Assembly (NCBI GenBank): GCA_965199135.1
Contig: OZ240685.1
Coordinates: 1,736,001-1,800,000 of the forward strand
Reading direction: 5' to 3'
DNA: 64,000 nt
From: EB88 sp965199135
GTDB taxonomy: Bacteria; Acidobacteriota; Terriglobia; Terriglobales; Acidobacteriaceae
The translations under genes and the position numbers were made by a program. Shown piece by piece: positions 45,635 to 56,656 of the stretch; within the stretch, counting starts at the first letter, position 1, and each line of letters starts with the position of its first letter. The notes under the pieces are model-generated. The model was not told the DNA's origin, did no database searches, and worked only from the letters and a program-made list of their open reading frames with translations.

Positions 45635-47158
45635 TCACTCGTTCCCAGCGACCGGCAGGACTTCAGCCTTCACCGCGAGCTGGGACGAAAGGGCGGTCGG
45701 TTCGAGCACCGTGCCACGCATCCAGACCAGCTCCCCCTGCCAGACGAGCACCGGCCAACCCGGCCGGTCCGCAGGCGCAACACCCATCCGCTCCAGGACT
45801 TCCTTGACCCGCTTGGCCGCCCCGCTCGAGTAGCGCAGTTGCACCCGATCGGTTGGCAGCGCCGCTCGCAGGATGGCCGCAGGCTGCGCCTTGCCAGCGC
45901 TATGGCTCAGTCGCAGGTGCACGCCGAAGCCGCGTGCTTCCCCCGGAACTGGCACTTCGATCGCAGCCTCCGGGTCTCCGGGAAAGGCAGATCCTGCCGG
46001 TTCGAGCACGAAGCGCAGCTCTCGCGCGCTCCGCTCGACCCGGAGCTCAGCCGAAAGCTGCTCCCGGCGCGGGATCGATCCGGCTGGCCCGTCCAGCAGT
46101 GCGAAAGCCCGCTCGGTCTCCTCAAATGCGAGCCCTGCCCCTAGCTGCTGGGCAGTTGCGCGCAGCAGTCGTCGCACCAACGCGGGCGGCAGCGCGCGAA
46201 GCCGCTCCACTTCGATGGCCAGGGCTTTCGCTCCAGGCAGGGTCGAGCTGGCCCGCCCACCGCCGCGTACTGGTCGGCCGGGCAGCAGCAGCCCAGGCAG
46301 CAGGCGGCTGACCTCCGCCTGCCAGTAGGCCTCGTCATCGCGGGCCAGGGTGCTGATCGCGCTCAGTTGCTCATCCACCTGTGGGTTGATCCTCGCGAGG
46401 ATAGGAAGCACTTCATGGCGGATCCGGTTGCGGGTGAACTCGAGCGAGCTGTTTGTCTCGTCCTCGCGCCAGCCCTGGCCAAGCGCCTGCAGCCAGACGC
46501 GCAGGACGCCCCGGTGGGTCCCGAGTAGCGGACGCACCAGCCACCCACGGGTGCCCGGTTCCCGCAACACCTTGCTTGCTTTAGCTGCAAGCGGCAGGTC
46601 CGTCGAGGCGACGGCTGGATGGATCCCCGAGAGTCCAGCGGTCCAACCCCCGCGAATCATCCTGGCGAGCACTGTTTCAGATTGGTCCTCCAGGGTGTGC
46701 CCGGTAGCGACTGCGTCCAGGTCCCCGGCCTGCAGGAGCTGCCCAAACCAGCCGTAGCGAAGCAGCCTGCCTGCCTCTTCGAGGCCGATCCGGTGGGCCG
46801 CGGCGTACGTCGGCGCCGAGAGACGCTCCAGCTGGAAGGAAAGCCCAAGGTCCTGGGTCAGGCTCTCTACAAAAGAGGCATCGAGATCTGCCGCTTCAGC
46901 GCGGATTCCATGGTGGACATGGAGCACTCGCAGGTGCCAGCCCTGGCGCACACGCAGCATATGGGCGATCCGCAGCAGGGCAACCGAGTCCCCACCGCCT
47001 GAGACAGCAAGGCCGAGCCGGGTGCCCGGGGGCAGGTGAAGACGCGAAAACAGCGGAGTGGCTGGTACCTGGGTCACCTCCACAGGATGCACCCGGGGGA
47101 CCCTGAGGATCACTGGCAGACACGCAACCCCTTTCGTAACTGGCCGGCTCCGGCGCAT
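45635..47158 (-). CDS. tilS: tRNA(Ile)-lysidine synthase
   Basis: A 507-residue N-type PP-loop ATPase that modifies C34 of tRNA-Ile(CAU) to lysidine, needed to read AUA. The PP-loop is SGGGDS (53-58). VLHVHHGIRAEAADLDASF (79-97), ATGHTLEDQSETVLARMIRG (151-170) and DETNSSLEFTRNRIRHEVLP are characteristic. The C-terminal 300 residues contain the tRNA-contacting domains and are less conserved. The ATG at 47158 gives a slightly long N-terminus before LGLAVSGGG and no clear ribosome site; a GTG inside codons 23-28 could be the true start. Divergent from ftsH. Confidence 0.92.
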   Translation of the reverse strand: MRRSRPVTKGVACLPVILRVPRVHPVEVTQVPATPLFSRLHLPPGTRLGLAVSGGGDSVALLRIAHMLRVRQGWHLRVLHVHHGIRAEAADLDASFVESLTQDLGLSFQLERLSAPTYAAAHRIGLEEAGRLLRYGWFGQLLQAGDLDAVATGHTLEDQSETVLARMIRGGWTAGLSGIHPAVASTDLPLAAKASKVLREPGTRGWLVRPLLGTHRGVLRVWLQALGQGWREDETNSSLEFTRNRIRHEVLPILARINPQVDEQLSAISTLARDDEAYWQAEVSRLLPGLLLPGRPVRGGGRASSTLPGAKALAIEVERLRALPPALVRRLLRATAQQLGAGLAFEETERAFALLDGPAGSIPRREQLSAELRVERSARELRFVLEPAGSAFPGDPEAAIEVPVPGEARGFGVHLRLSHSAGKAQPAAILRAALPTDRVQLRYSSGAAKRVKEVLERMGVAPADRPGWPVLVWQGELVWMRGTVLEPTALSSQLAVKAEVLPVAGNE

Positions 47159-47362
47159 CCGGGCGGCCGACGCCAGGAAATACGAGGAAGGCGTAGAATC
47201 GGGCGTACGTTACGAAGGAGCTCTCCTGTAATCTGATGAGGGTGTTCTTTGAGCACATGGATGCGCTGCAGGCCCAACCTGATTCCTTAGGCAGCAAGCC
47301 GCGTCTAAGTTGTAAGTTCCGAACCGCATGCGTGTGCGCTCGTTAGAGAAGTGAGGGTACTG

Positions 47363-49279
47363 GTGAATTCAACGGTCAAAACAATCATCTTCTGGGTATT
47401 TATCTTCGCCTGTCTGATTCTTCTGTGGCAGGTGTTCCAGAAGGGCAGCGGCTCCGGGCATGACCAGGATGTGTCGTTCTCGCAGTTCCTGCAGGATGCA
47501 CAGAGCGGCCAGGTACAGGACGCCACGGTCACGAATGGCGAAGTCCACGGCAAGCTCAAGGCAGGGACGCCCTACCATGTCACAGTGCCGGCCAACTACC
47601 CGCACCTGTACGACATCCTCCAGGACAACCATGTCTCGGTGACGGTGCATGACAACCAGGGCAGCTCCTGGCTCCCGATCCTGTACAATCTCGGTCCCAT
47701 CCTGATCATCGCGGCGCTCTGGTTCTTTATGCTGCGGCAGATGCAGTCGGGCGGGAACAAGGCGCTTTCCTTCGGCAAGAGCCGCGCGCGTCTGCTCTCC
47801 ATGCAACAGAAGAAGGTGACGTTCAAGGATGTCGCGGGTGTCGATGAAGCCAAGGAAGAACTCAAGGAGATCATCGAGTTCCTGCGCGAAGCGCAGAAGT
47901 TCCAGAAGCTTGGCGGGCGCATCCCGAAGGGTGTCCTGTTGGTCGGACCTCCGGGTACTGGTAAGACCCTGCTCGCCCGTGCAGTCGCGGGTGAGGCCAA
48001 TGTTCCGTTCTTCTCGATCTCTGGTTCTGACTTTGTCGAGATGTTTGTCGGTGTCGGTGCGAGTCGTGTTCGCGACCTGTTCGAACAGGGAAAGAAGAAT
48101 GCCCCGTGCATCATCTTCATCGATGAAATCGACGCGGTCGGCCGCCATCGTGGCGCCGGTCTCGGCGGTGGACACGATGAGCGCGAGCAGACCCTCAACC
48201 AGTTGCTCGTCGAAATGGATGGCTTTGAGTCCAATGACGGCGTGATCCTGGTGGCTGCGACTAACCGTCCCGACGTACTCGATCCCGCGCTTCTCCGCCC
48301 GGGCCGCTTCGATCGCCGTGTCATTGTGGGTCGCCCTGACGTTCGTGGTCGCGAGGAAGTTCTCGCGGTGCATGCACGCAAGGTACCGACGGCAGAAGAT
48401 GTCGATCTCCGCGTCATGGCTCGTGGAACGCCGGGGTTCTCGGGCGCCGACCTGGCCAACATGGTGAACGAGGCTGCTCTGAATGCAGCCCGCATGAACC
48501 GCAAGTCGGTCATGATGGCCGACTTCGAGGCCGCTAAAGACAAGGTCATGATGGGTGCGGAGCGCAAGAGCATGCTGCTGAGCGACGAGGAGAAGCGGGT
48601 TACCGCTTACCACGAAGCCGGGCACGCCCTGGTTGCTGCCATCCGTGATCACGCGGATCCGCTGCACAAGGTCACGATCATTCCCCGCGGCATGGCGCTT
48701 GGCGTCACAATGCAGCTCCCGGTGGATGACCGTCACACCGTCACCAAGGATTACCTGGACACGCAGCTTGCCATCCTGATGGGCGGTCGCATCGCTGAGG
48801 AGATCTTCCTCAAGCAGATGACGACCGGTGCCGGCAACGACATTGAGCGCGCCACAGAGTTGGCCCGCAAGATGGTCTGCGAGTATGGCATGTCGAACCT
48901 CGGACCGTTGACTTACGGCAAAAAGGAAGAGCAGATCTTCCTGGGCCGCGAGATCGCCCAGCATCGTGACTTCTCCGAGGAGACAGCACGGCAGATTGAT
49001 GCCGAGGTTCGTTCCAAGGTGGATGACGCGTACAAGTCGGCGTACAGCATTCTCGATGGTCGGCAGGATGCCATGCACCGCATGGCGACCGCCCTGCTTG
49101 AGCGCGAGACGCTGGATGGCAACGAGATCCGGATGATCATCGAAGGACAGCAACTGCCGCCGATCAAGGAAAGCGGCGGTCCATCGAACGGTGCAACCAC
49201 CGGCGACGTGCAGCAGGTGCTTAAGCCGGAGCCGAAGCATGGTGGCGGCTTCCCTGAGGGCAGCCCCTCGCCTGCCTAG
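47363..49279 (+). CDS. ftsH: ATP-dependent zinc metalloprotease FtsH
   Basis: A 638-residue membrane AAA+ protease that degrades misfolded membrane and short-lived regulatory proteins. Two membrane helices (about 8-27 and 108-127) flank a periplasmic domain. Walker A is GPPGTGKT (195-202), Walker B is CIIFIDEIDAVG, the second region of homology is ATNRPDVLDPALLRPGRFDR, and the zinc site is HEAGH (417-421). GTG 47363 is chosen because GTGAGGG lies five bases upstream and MNSTVKTIIFW is a natural start; GTG 47351 would add four residues. Divergent from tilS; in many bacteria tilS and ftsH are neighbours in one direction. A UUCG-loop terminator follows. Confidence 0.95.
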   Translation: MNSTVKTIIFWVFIFACLILLWQVFQKGSGSGHDQDVSFSQFLQDAQSGQVQDATVTNGEVHGKLKAGTPYHVTVPANYPHLYDILQDNHVSVTVHDNQGSSWLPILYNLGPILIIAALWFFMLRQMQSGGNKALSFGKSRARLLSMQQKKVTFKDVAGVDEAKEELKEIIEFLREAQKFQKLGGRIPKGVLLVGPPGTGKTLLARAVAGEANVPFFSISGSDFVEMFVGVGASRVRDLFEQGKKNAPCIIFIDEIDAVGRHRGAGLGGGHDEREQTLNQLLVEMDGFESNDGVILVAATNRPDVLDPALLRPGRFDRRVIVGRPDVRGREEVLAVHARKVPTAEDVDLRVMARGTPGFSGADLANMVNEAALNAARMNRKSVMMADFEAAKDKVMMGAERKSMLLSDEEKRVTAYHEAGHALVAAIRDHADPLHKVTIIPRGMALGVTMQLPVDDRHTVTKDYLDTQLAILMGGRIAEEIFLKQMTTGAGNDIERATELARKMVCEYGMSNLGPLTYGKKEEQIFLGREIAQHRDFSEETARQIDAEVRSKVDDAYKSAYSILDGRQDAMHRMATALLERETLDGNEIRMIIEGQQLPPIKESGGPSNGATTGDVQQVLKPEPKHGGGFPEGSPSPA

Positions 49280-49300
49280 TCCCGCCGGGAGAACGCAGAA

Positions 49301-49329
49301 AGAGCAGCCTTCGGGCTGTTCTTTTGCTT
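49301..49329 (+). terminator. Intrinsic terminator of ftsH
   Basis: AGAGCAGCC (49301-49309), tetraloop TTCG, GGCTGTTCT (49314-49322; one G-T pair), then TTTGCTTTT. The stable loop and the T-rich tail are typical. Confidence 0.88.
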
Positions 49330-49374
49330 TTGGAACACATATCGAGGGTTGTCGTCCTGTCGAAGGTCGTCATT

Positions 49375-49443
49375 CTGAATGGAGTGAAGGACCTGCGGTT
49401 TCCCAGTGAGGCCCAAGGACTGGAGGTCCTGCGCTACGCTCAG
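49375..49443. repeat. REP/BIME-like intergenic repeat (two inverted copies)
   Basis: CTGAATGGAGTGAAGGACCTGC (22 bases, 49375-49396; split here as CTGAATGGAGTG and AAGGACCTGC) has an imperfect reverse-complement copy at 49422-49443. The forward arm, preceded by GTCATT, looks like a dispersed intergenic repeat I associate with acidobacterial genomes; no second locus is in this window. Confidence 0.5.
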
Positions 49444-49525
49444 CCTGTCCGCCCCGTGTGAGTGTGCGGTCGTGCGCTCGACAGATTCCTGTTGACGCGA
49501 CGGCGCGGCTCCGCCAGTGTGGTGC

Positions 49526-51022
49526 ATGGCCCGCGTCCTCACCACTCTCCTCCCGCTTGCCCTTCTCGCCGTTTCCGCCACCGCCCAAAAGCTCCCGGCG
49601 CCTGCTGCCGCCCCTCCGGCGGCTACACCCGTCAAGGCTGCGGACCCGCTTGCGCCCTTTATTCGCGTCCAGGGTCCGGTGCTCGCGATCACCCATGTCC
49701 AGCTGATCGACGGCACCGGCAGGGCTGCCAGGGCCGACCAGACCGTGGTGGTCGAGCAGGGCAGGATCCTCAGCATCGGCTCCGCCGCGTCTGCCCATAT
49801 TCCTGATGGGGCGGTCCGCATCGACGGCACAGGCAAAACGCTGCTCCCGGGCCTTGTTGGCATGCACGAGCACATGTTCTACCCGGCAGCCGGTAATGAG
49901 CCCGACCGCAACGCCTTGTATGCCGAGCTGGCCGATTCTGCTCCCAGGCTCTACCTCGCAGCCGGCATCACGACGGCTCGCACGGCGGGTTCGATCGAAC
50001 CATTCTCGGACCTTGCCCTGAAGCAGGGGATCGACGCGGGCCGGGAGCCTGGCCCGGAGCTCGACGTGACAGGCCCGTATCTTGAGGGCAAGCCGACGAT
50101 TGGATTGCAACTCCATGAGCTGACCGGACCCGATGATGCAACGGCGCTCGTGAACTACTGGGGGGACCGTGGGGCGACCTCGTTCAAGGCCTATATGCAC
50201 ATCACGCCTGCGGAGCTGGCCGCGGCGATCCAGGCGGCGCACGCCCGGGGAGCGAAGATCACCGGCCATCTCTGCTCGGTCGGCTTCACCGAGGCAGCGA
50301 ACCTGGGCATCGACAACCTGGAGCACGGGCTGGTGGTCGACACCGAGTTTTACTCGAAGAAGCAGCCCGGTGTCTGCCCAGGGCAGTCCGCGCCGATGGC
50401 CGAAATGGCGGCGTCGCTCGATGTGAATGGCCCCGAGGTCCAGAAGATGATCCATACGCTGGTGGATCACCATGTCGCCGTGACCTCGACCCTCGCGATC
50501 TTCGAGAGCTTCGTTCCGGACAAGCCGCCGATGGACACGATGGAGCCGGTGCACCAGGCGCTCAGCGGGCTTTCCTGGGATGACTACGCCACGCGCCGTG
50601 GCCAGGTCGCGGCGCATGCAAGCAAGTCGCACTGGAACGTCCTGCTGCAGAAGGAAATGGAGTTCGAGCGGTCGTTCGCCGCGGCGGGTGGGCTGCTGAT
50701 GGCCGGCTGCGACCCGACAGGGTATGGCGGGGTGCTCGCGGGCTACGGCGACCAGCGCGCAATGGAGCTGCTTGTGGCAGCAGGGTTCTCCCCCGAGGAG
50801 GCTGTCGCCGTCTACTCGAGCCACGCGGCGACGTACCTTGGCCAGGAGCACACCATCGGATCCGTCGCGCCCGGGATGCAGGCAGATCTCCTGCTTCTCG
50901 ACGGTGACTTCGCACACGATCCCACGGCAATACGGAAGCCGGAGCTGGTCTTCCGGAAGGGCGTCGGCTACGACTCGGCGAAGCTCGAGGCTTCGGTGAA
51001 GGGGATCACCGGCCAGCGATGA
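49526..51022 (+). CDS. Exported metal-dependent amidohydrolase
   Basis: A 498-residue protein of the amidohydrolase superfamily. The signal peptide (ARVLTTLLPLALLAVSATAQ) is followed by a Pro/Ala-rich linker to about residue 48. The TIM-barrel shows LLPGLVGMHEHMFY (the HxH metal site), then SFKAYMHITPAELAAAIQAA with the carboxylate-lysine position (FKAY), HARGAKITGHLCSVGFTEA, and IDNLEHGL. MAGCDPTGYGGVLAGYGDQR supplies the catalytic aspartate, and APGMQADLLLLDGD is the usual C-terminal beta-sandwich motif. It is close to imidazolonepropionase/prolidase-like members; the substrate is unknown. ATG 49526 is used; GTG 49517 is an alternative. The ClC gene follows within 70 bases. Confidence 0.85.
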   Translation: MARVLTTLLPLALLAVSATAQKLPAPAAAPPAATPVKAADPLAPFIRVQGPVLAITHVQLIDGTGRAARADQTVVVEQGRILSIGSAASAHIPDGAVRIDGTGKTLLPGLVGMHEHMFYPAAGNEPDRNALYAELADSAPRLYLAAGITTARTAGSIEPFSDLALKQGIDAGREPGPELDVTGPYLEGKPTIGLQLHELTGPDDATALVNYWGDRGATSFKAYMHITPAELAAAIQAAHARGAKITGHLCSVGFTEAANLGIDNLEHGLVVDTEFYSKKQPGVCPGQSAPMAEMAASLDVNGPEVQKMIHTLVDHHVAVTSTLAIFESFVPDKPPMDTMEPVHQALSGLSWDDYATRRGQVAAHASKSHWNVLLQKEMEFERSFAAAGGLLMAGCDPTGYGGVLAGYGDQRAMELLVAAGFSPEEAVAVYSSHAATYLGQEHTIGSVAPGMQADLLLLDGDFAHDPTAIRKPELVFRKGVGYDSAKLEASVKGITGQR

Positions 51023-51089
51023 CTTGTGCCATGGGCCCGCTCCGATCCGGCAAGGCGATACCTGGGCAGCAAACTGCTTCCAAGCAGAG

Positions 51090-52379
51090 GTGAACGTCCG
51101 CGGGCAGCCCCCTATCGAAGAACCCCAGCAGCCCAACGTCACGACACTCGAGCTCCCGGCAGCCGTGTGGGTGGCAATCGTTCTCACGGGCGCCGGCTCC
51201 GGGCTCGCCGGCGGGCTCCTGATGCGTCTCCTCCGACTGGTGCAGCACCTTAGCTACGGCTACGAGGCAGGCGACTTCCTTTTCGGGGTCGACCGGGTCT
51301 CGGGGGTGCATCGCCTTGCCGTTCTCACACTCGCCGCGGCAGTAGCGGCCGTGTGTCTTTTCACGATCCGGAGGCTCCCCGGCGCGCCGGGCGGCAGCCT
51401 GTCTACCTCGGTCTGGTCGAGGTCCGGCGAGATGCCCACGCTGCGAACAGTCGCCAAGTCTCTGCTCTCGATCGTCACTGTCGGCATGGGGGTCGCGCTC
51501 GGGCGTGAGGGAGCGCTCAAGGACACGGGCGGCGTGATCGGCAACAGCCTTGCCGATTCGCTTCGACTGATCTCCTCGCAGCGCCAGCTGCTGGTTGCCT
51601 GCGGCGCCGGTGCAGGCATGGCCGCAGCCTACAATGTACCGCTCGGCGGAGCGCTCTTCGCTGCCGAGGTGCTGCTGGGATCACTCACGCTTTCAACGGT
51701 GCTGCCTGCATTTGTGGCATCCTTCACCGGCGTCGCGGTGTCGTGGCTGCTGCTGCCCGACCAGCCTGCGTACAGCTTCCCGGAGCTTGCCAGTTCACTC
51801 CCCCTGCTGGGCTGGTCGCTGCTGGCAGGTCTCGGCATGGGAGTGATTTCGGTCGGCTATGTGCGCGCCATTACCTGGGCGCGGACGCACAAGCCGGAAG
51901 GCTGGCAGGTCGTGGCGCTGCCGCTCCTTGTGATTACCGGCCTTGGCCTCGTCTCCATGCGTTTTCCCGAGGTTCTCGGCAATGGCAAGAATGTCGTCCA
52001 GCTCTGCCTTTCCGATCGACTCGGCGCTGCCCTGCTGGCGTGCCTGATCGTGCTGCGCCCGCTCTCAGCAGTGCTCTGCCTCGGTTCCGGAACGCCTGGC
52101 GGCCTGTTTACACCGACCATGACCTTCGGGGCGCTGCTGGGCGATGGCTTCGGGCACATCTGGAACCATCTCGCGCCCGCAGTGAGTATCCCAGCGTGTG
52201 CCCTGATCGGCTCAGCAGCGCTCTTGTCCGCGGCTACGCTCGGGCCACTCTCGTCGGCGGTATTTCTCCTGGAGTTGACCCGGCATGCTGACTCGCTGAT
52301 GGTGCCGCTTCTGCTCGCGACCTCGAGCGCAACCATCACGGCGCGTCGGTTCGAGGTGCGGTCGATCTACTCTGAGTAA
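51090..52379 (+). CDS. ClC-family chloride channel/transporter
   Basis: A protein of about 429 residues with roughly ten to eleven membrane helices. ClC selectivity motifs are present: GREGALKDTGG (the GREGP site, with Ala in place of Pro), GAGAGMAAAYNVPLGGALFA (the GKxxGPxxH region, less conserved), and GSGTPGGLFTP near the C-terminus. Whether it is a channel or a Cl-/H+ antiporter cannot be decided; the proton-glutamate position is the E of GREG. GTG 51090 is the most plausible start, with only a weak CAGAG before it; an in-frame TTG at 51024 would add 22 residues. It is convergent with cysS, 13 bases apart. Confidence 0.87.
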   Translation: MNVRGQPPIEEPQQPNVTTLELPAAVWVAIVLTGAGSGLAGGLLMRLLRLVQHLSYGYEAGDFLFGVDRVSGVHRLAVLTLAAAVAAVCLFTIRRLPGAPGGSLSTSVWSRSGEMPTLRTVAKSLLSIVTVGMGVALGREGALKDTGGVIGNSLADSLRLISSQRQLLVACGAGAGMAAAYNVPLGGALFAAEVLLGSLTLSTVLPAFVASFTGVAVSWLLLPDQPAYSFPELASSLPLLGWSLLAGLGMGVISVGYVRAITWARTHKPEGWQVVALPLLVITGLGLVSMRFPEVLGNGKNVVQLCLSDRLGAALLACLIVLRPLSAVLCLGSGTPGGLFTPTMTFGALLGDGFGHIWNHLAPAVSIPACALIGSAALLSAATLGPLSSAVFLLELTRHADSLMVPLLLATSSATITARRFEVRSIYSE

Positions 52380-52392
52380 GCCGGTCAGCGCA

Positions 52393-53871
<1,479 letters not shown>

Positions 53872-54033
53872 CCGTTCGGGGCTTGAGCGGCCTACTCGCC
53901 GATTCTAGCAGCCGGTCTCTTGGCGTCAGGGCGGGCCACGACCGGCTGTGCGGCTGGCGCCCGCTTCGCGCCTGGGTTTCTCGGTGCGTGCATGGACGGC
54001 CTGGTGGTTCTCCCGATGACCGGCAAAGGGTGG

Positions 54034-55200
54034 TCACGGCCGGGTGTCCAGGGTGAGCCTTGGCTCTGCCGCGAGCGAATCGGCCGCGTAGAGGCCTGCC
54101 TGGAGGCGTGGCCAGGCGGCTGCGGCGATCATGGCGGCATTGTCCGTCGAGAGGGCGACCGACGGGAAGAGCACGGGCAGGGAGCCTGCGGACTGGAAGC
54201 GCCGGCGGAGCTCCCGGTTGGCGGCGACTCCGCCGGAGACCAGGACCACGCGGGCGCTGTAGCGCTGGGCAGCTGCAAGCGTTCGCTGGACGAGGTTTTC
54301 GACGACAGCACGCTGGAAGGAGGCGACCAGATCCAGGGTTTGCTGGTCGCAAAGGCTGCGGACATCTTCCAGGGTCGGCTTCGGCAGTGCTGCGAGTGTG
54401 TTTGCCCGCCGCTGCGCTGCGTTGGCCAGGCCATGCTGCTCAACGTAACGAAGGACGGCCGTCTTGATTCCGGAGAAGGAAAACAGGAGCTCTGGCGCCT
54501 CCACGGTTGCAGCGGAAGGCTTCTGGCGTTCATCGCGAGGCCTGACGTCGGCGAAGCGAAAGGGCACGGCAGCGGGGTCACCCGATGGGGCTAGCCCGTC
54601 GATCCACGGGCCGCCCGGGTAACCAAGGCCGAGCAGCTTCGCCACCTTGTCAAAGGCTTCGCCCGCTGCGTCGTCGACAGTGCGGCCAACGGTGCGGTAC
54701 TGCCAGGTTCCCGCTTCATCGAGCGCCGCAAGGTAAAGATGGGTGTGGCCGCCGGAGACGACCAGTGCAATGGCAGGCGAATGCACCGGCTTCGCAGCAT
54801 GCTCGAGCAGGACCGCGTGGATGTGCCCCTCGAGATGGTTCACGGCGATCAGCGGTTTGCCGAGTGCCCAGGCCAGCGTCTTGGCGTAGGTCACGCCGAC
54901 GAGCAGTGCCCCGGCGAGGCCTGGGCCTTCGGTGACGGCGACTGCGTCGAGCTCGGACAGGGTGATGCCGGCCTGTTCAATCGCCGAGCGTACAACGGGG
55001 ACGATGTTGCGCAGGTGCTCGCGCGAGGCGAGCTCCGGGACCACGCCGCCATAGGGCGCGTGGATTGTGAATTGCGAGGCGACGACGCTCGCAAGCGCTT
55101 CGCGACCGCTCGCGACCACCGCCGCGGCGGTTTCGTCGCACGAGCTTTCGATGCCCAGAACAAGGCCGCGCACCCCGGTTTTTCTGCTGTCAGGACCCAT
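54034..55200 (-). CDS. tsaD: tRNA N6-threonylcarbamoyladenosine transferase subunit TsaD
   Basis: A 388-residue ASKHA-fold protein that with TsaB, TsaE and TsaC makes t6A37 in ANN-decoding tRNAs. Metal and nucleotide motifs are complete: GIESSCDETAAAVV (16-29), the HxxxH of NHLEGHIHA (H122 and H126), VVSGGHTHLYL and FDKVAKLLGLGYPGG. The C-terminal VLVSGGVAANRELRRRF and STDNAAMIAAAA complete the fold. It is somewhat longer than E. coli TsaD (337). It is divergent from cca with 34 bases between starts and followed on the same strand by cysS. Confidence 0.96.
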   Translation of the reverse strand: MGPDSRKTGVRGLVLGIESSCDETAAAVVASGREALASVVASQFTIHAPYGGVVPELASREHLRNIVPVVRSAIEQAGITLSELDAVAVTEGPGLAGALLVGVTYAKTLAWALGKPLIAVNHLEGHIHAVLLEHAAKPVHSPAIALVVSGGHTHLYLAALDEAGTWQYRTVGRTVDDAAGEAFDKVAKLLGLGYPGGPWIDGLAPSGDPAAVPFRFADVRPRDERQKPSAATVEAPELLFSFSGIKTAVLRYVEQHGLANAAQRRANTLAALPKPTLEDVRSLCDQQTLDLVASFQRAVVENLVQRTLAAAQRYSARVVLVSGGVAANRELRRRFQSAGSLPVLFPSVALSTDNAAMIAAAAWPRLQAGLYAADSLAAEPRLTLDTRP

Positions 55201-55234
55201 CGCATCTCTACTCTAGAAGAAGGAGCGAGACGCG

Positions 55235-56584
55235 TTGACAAGAACACCCACCGAAGAGGCCGCATACCGGATCGTTGCGACGCTGCGCGAACAGGGCTTT
55301 CAGGCGTTCTATGCCGGAGGCTGCGTGCGCGACCGGTTGCTTGGTCGCGAGGCCAGGGACTTCGACGTAGCGACCAGCGCCACGCCAGACGTGGTGCTCC
55401 GCACCTTTCCAAAGACTTTTGCCGTGGGCGCGCACTTCGGCGTGATCCTTGTCGTCACAAAGCTCGCCGATGGCCGCGAAACGCAGACCGAGGTTGCCAC
55501 CTTCCGCACCGATGGGGTCTACACCGACGGCCGGCGCCCGGATGCCGTCGAGTATTCGGAGTCGCCGCAGGAGGACGTGGAGCGGCGGGATTTCACGATC
55601 AACGGCATGCTCTTCGACCCCCTGGCCGAACGGGTGCTCGACTTTGTGGGTGGTCAGCGCGACCTCGAGGCCGCCCTGGTCCGCGCGATCGGTGAGCCCG
55701 GGCGGCGTTTTCGCGAGGACAAGCTGCGGATGCTGCGTGCGGTGCGGTTCGCGGCACGCTTCCGCTTCGAGTTGGAGGAGGCGACGGAGCGGGCGATCCA
55801 CGAGCAGGCCGCGACGGTCCACCAGGTGAGCCCCGAGCGTATCCGCGACGAGCTGACGCGGATGCTCACCGAGGGTGAGGCGGCAACAGCCTTCCGGCTG
55901 CTCGACCGGACAGGGCTCCTGCGTGAGGTCCTGCCCGAGATTGACCGGATGCATGGGGTGGAGCAGCCGCCGGACTGGCACCCGGAAGGGGATGTCTTTA
56001 TCCACACCATGCTGCTACTCGAGAAGCTGGAGCCGGGTGTGTCGCCGACGCTTGCCTGGAGCGCTCTCCTGCATGACGTCGGCAAACCGCCCTGCTACGT
56101 TCTTGACGGCGACCGGATCCGCTTCAACGGGCATGCCGAGGTGGGCACGCGCATGGCGGAGGCGATCTGCCGCCGGCTGCGCTTCTCGAACGAGGACACG
56201 GAGCAGATCGCGTCGCTGGTGGCGAATCACATGCGTTTCGGCGACGTGCAGAAGATGAAGGAGTCGACGCTGAAACGGTTTCTGCGTCTGCCGCGGTTTC
56301 CGGAGCACCTGGCGCTCCACCGGATGGACTGCCTCTCCAGCCACAAGCTGCTTGGGCTCTACGACTACGCCAAGGAGCATTACGAGAAGACCCCCGCAGA
56401 GCAGGTTCGGCCCGTGCTGCTCGTCACCGGCAATGACCTCATTGCTGCCGGGTACCGGCCTGGCCCGCAATTCAAGGAATGGCTCGCGCTGGCCGAGGAT
56501 GCGCAGCTGGAAGGCCGCGTCCACGCAACCGACGAGGGTCTTGCGCTGATTGCGGCGCATGCGCAGGGCAAGGCCTCCCTCTGA
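55235..56584 (+). CDS. cca: CCA-adding/poly(A) polymerase family nucleotidyltransferase with HD domain
   Basis: A 449-residue class II nucleotidyltransferase. The glycine/VRD signature YAGGCVRDRLLG (26-37) is followed by the DFDVAT catalytic acidic pair (D42 and D44). RRDFTINGMLFDPL and PGRRFREDKLRMLRAVRFAA are the family's neck and arginine-finger regions. An HD phosphohydrolase domain with LLHDVGKP follows, as in E. coli Cca. The start is a TTG with AAGGAG 9 bases upstream. The rRNA-operon tRNAs here encode CCA, so the enzyme would mainly repair ends or mature other tRNAs. Poly(A) polymerase cannot be ruled out by eye. Confidence 0.9.
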   Translation: MTRTPTEEAAYRIVATLREQGFQAFYAGGCVRDRLLGREARDFDVATSATPDVVLRTFPKTFAVGAHFGVILVVTKLADGRETQTEVATFRTDGVYTDGRRPDAVEYSESPQEDVERRDFTINGMLFDPLAERVLDFVGGQRDLEAALVRAIGEPGRRFREDKLRMLRAVRFAARFRFELEEATERAIHEQAATVHQVSPERIRDELTRMLTEGEAATAFRLLDRTGLLREVLPEIDRMHGVEQPPDWHPEGDVFIHTMLLLEKLEPGVSPTLAWSALLHDVGKPPCYVLDGDRIRFNGHAEVGTRMAEAICRRLRFSNEDTEQIASLVANHMRFGDVQKMKESTLKRFLRLPRFPEHLALHRMDCLSSHKLLGLYDYAKEHYEKTPAEQVRPVLLVTGNDLIAAGYRPGPQFKEWLALAEDAQLEGRVHATDEGLALIAAHAQGKASL

Positions 56585-56656
56585 AAGGGACTTCGCCGGG
56601 GCTTCTGTTACCGTCGCAACGTAGGCGTTCGGATCGCGCAGCGGATCAGGGGACAC

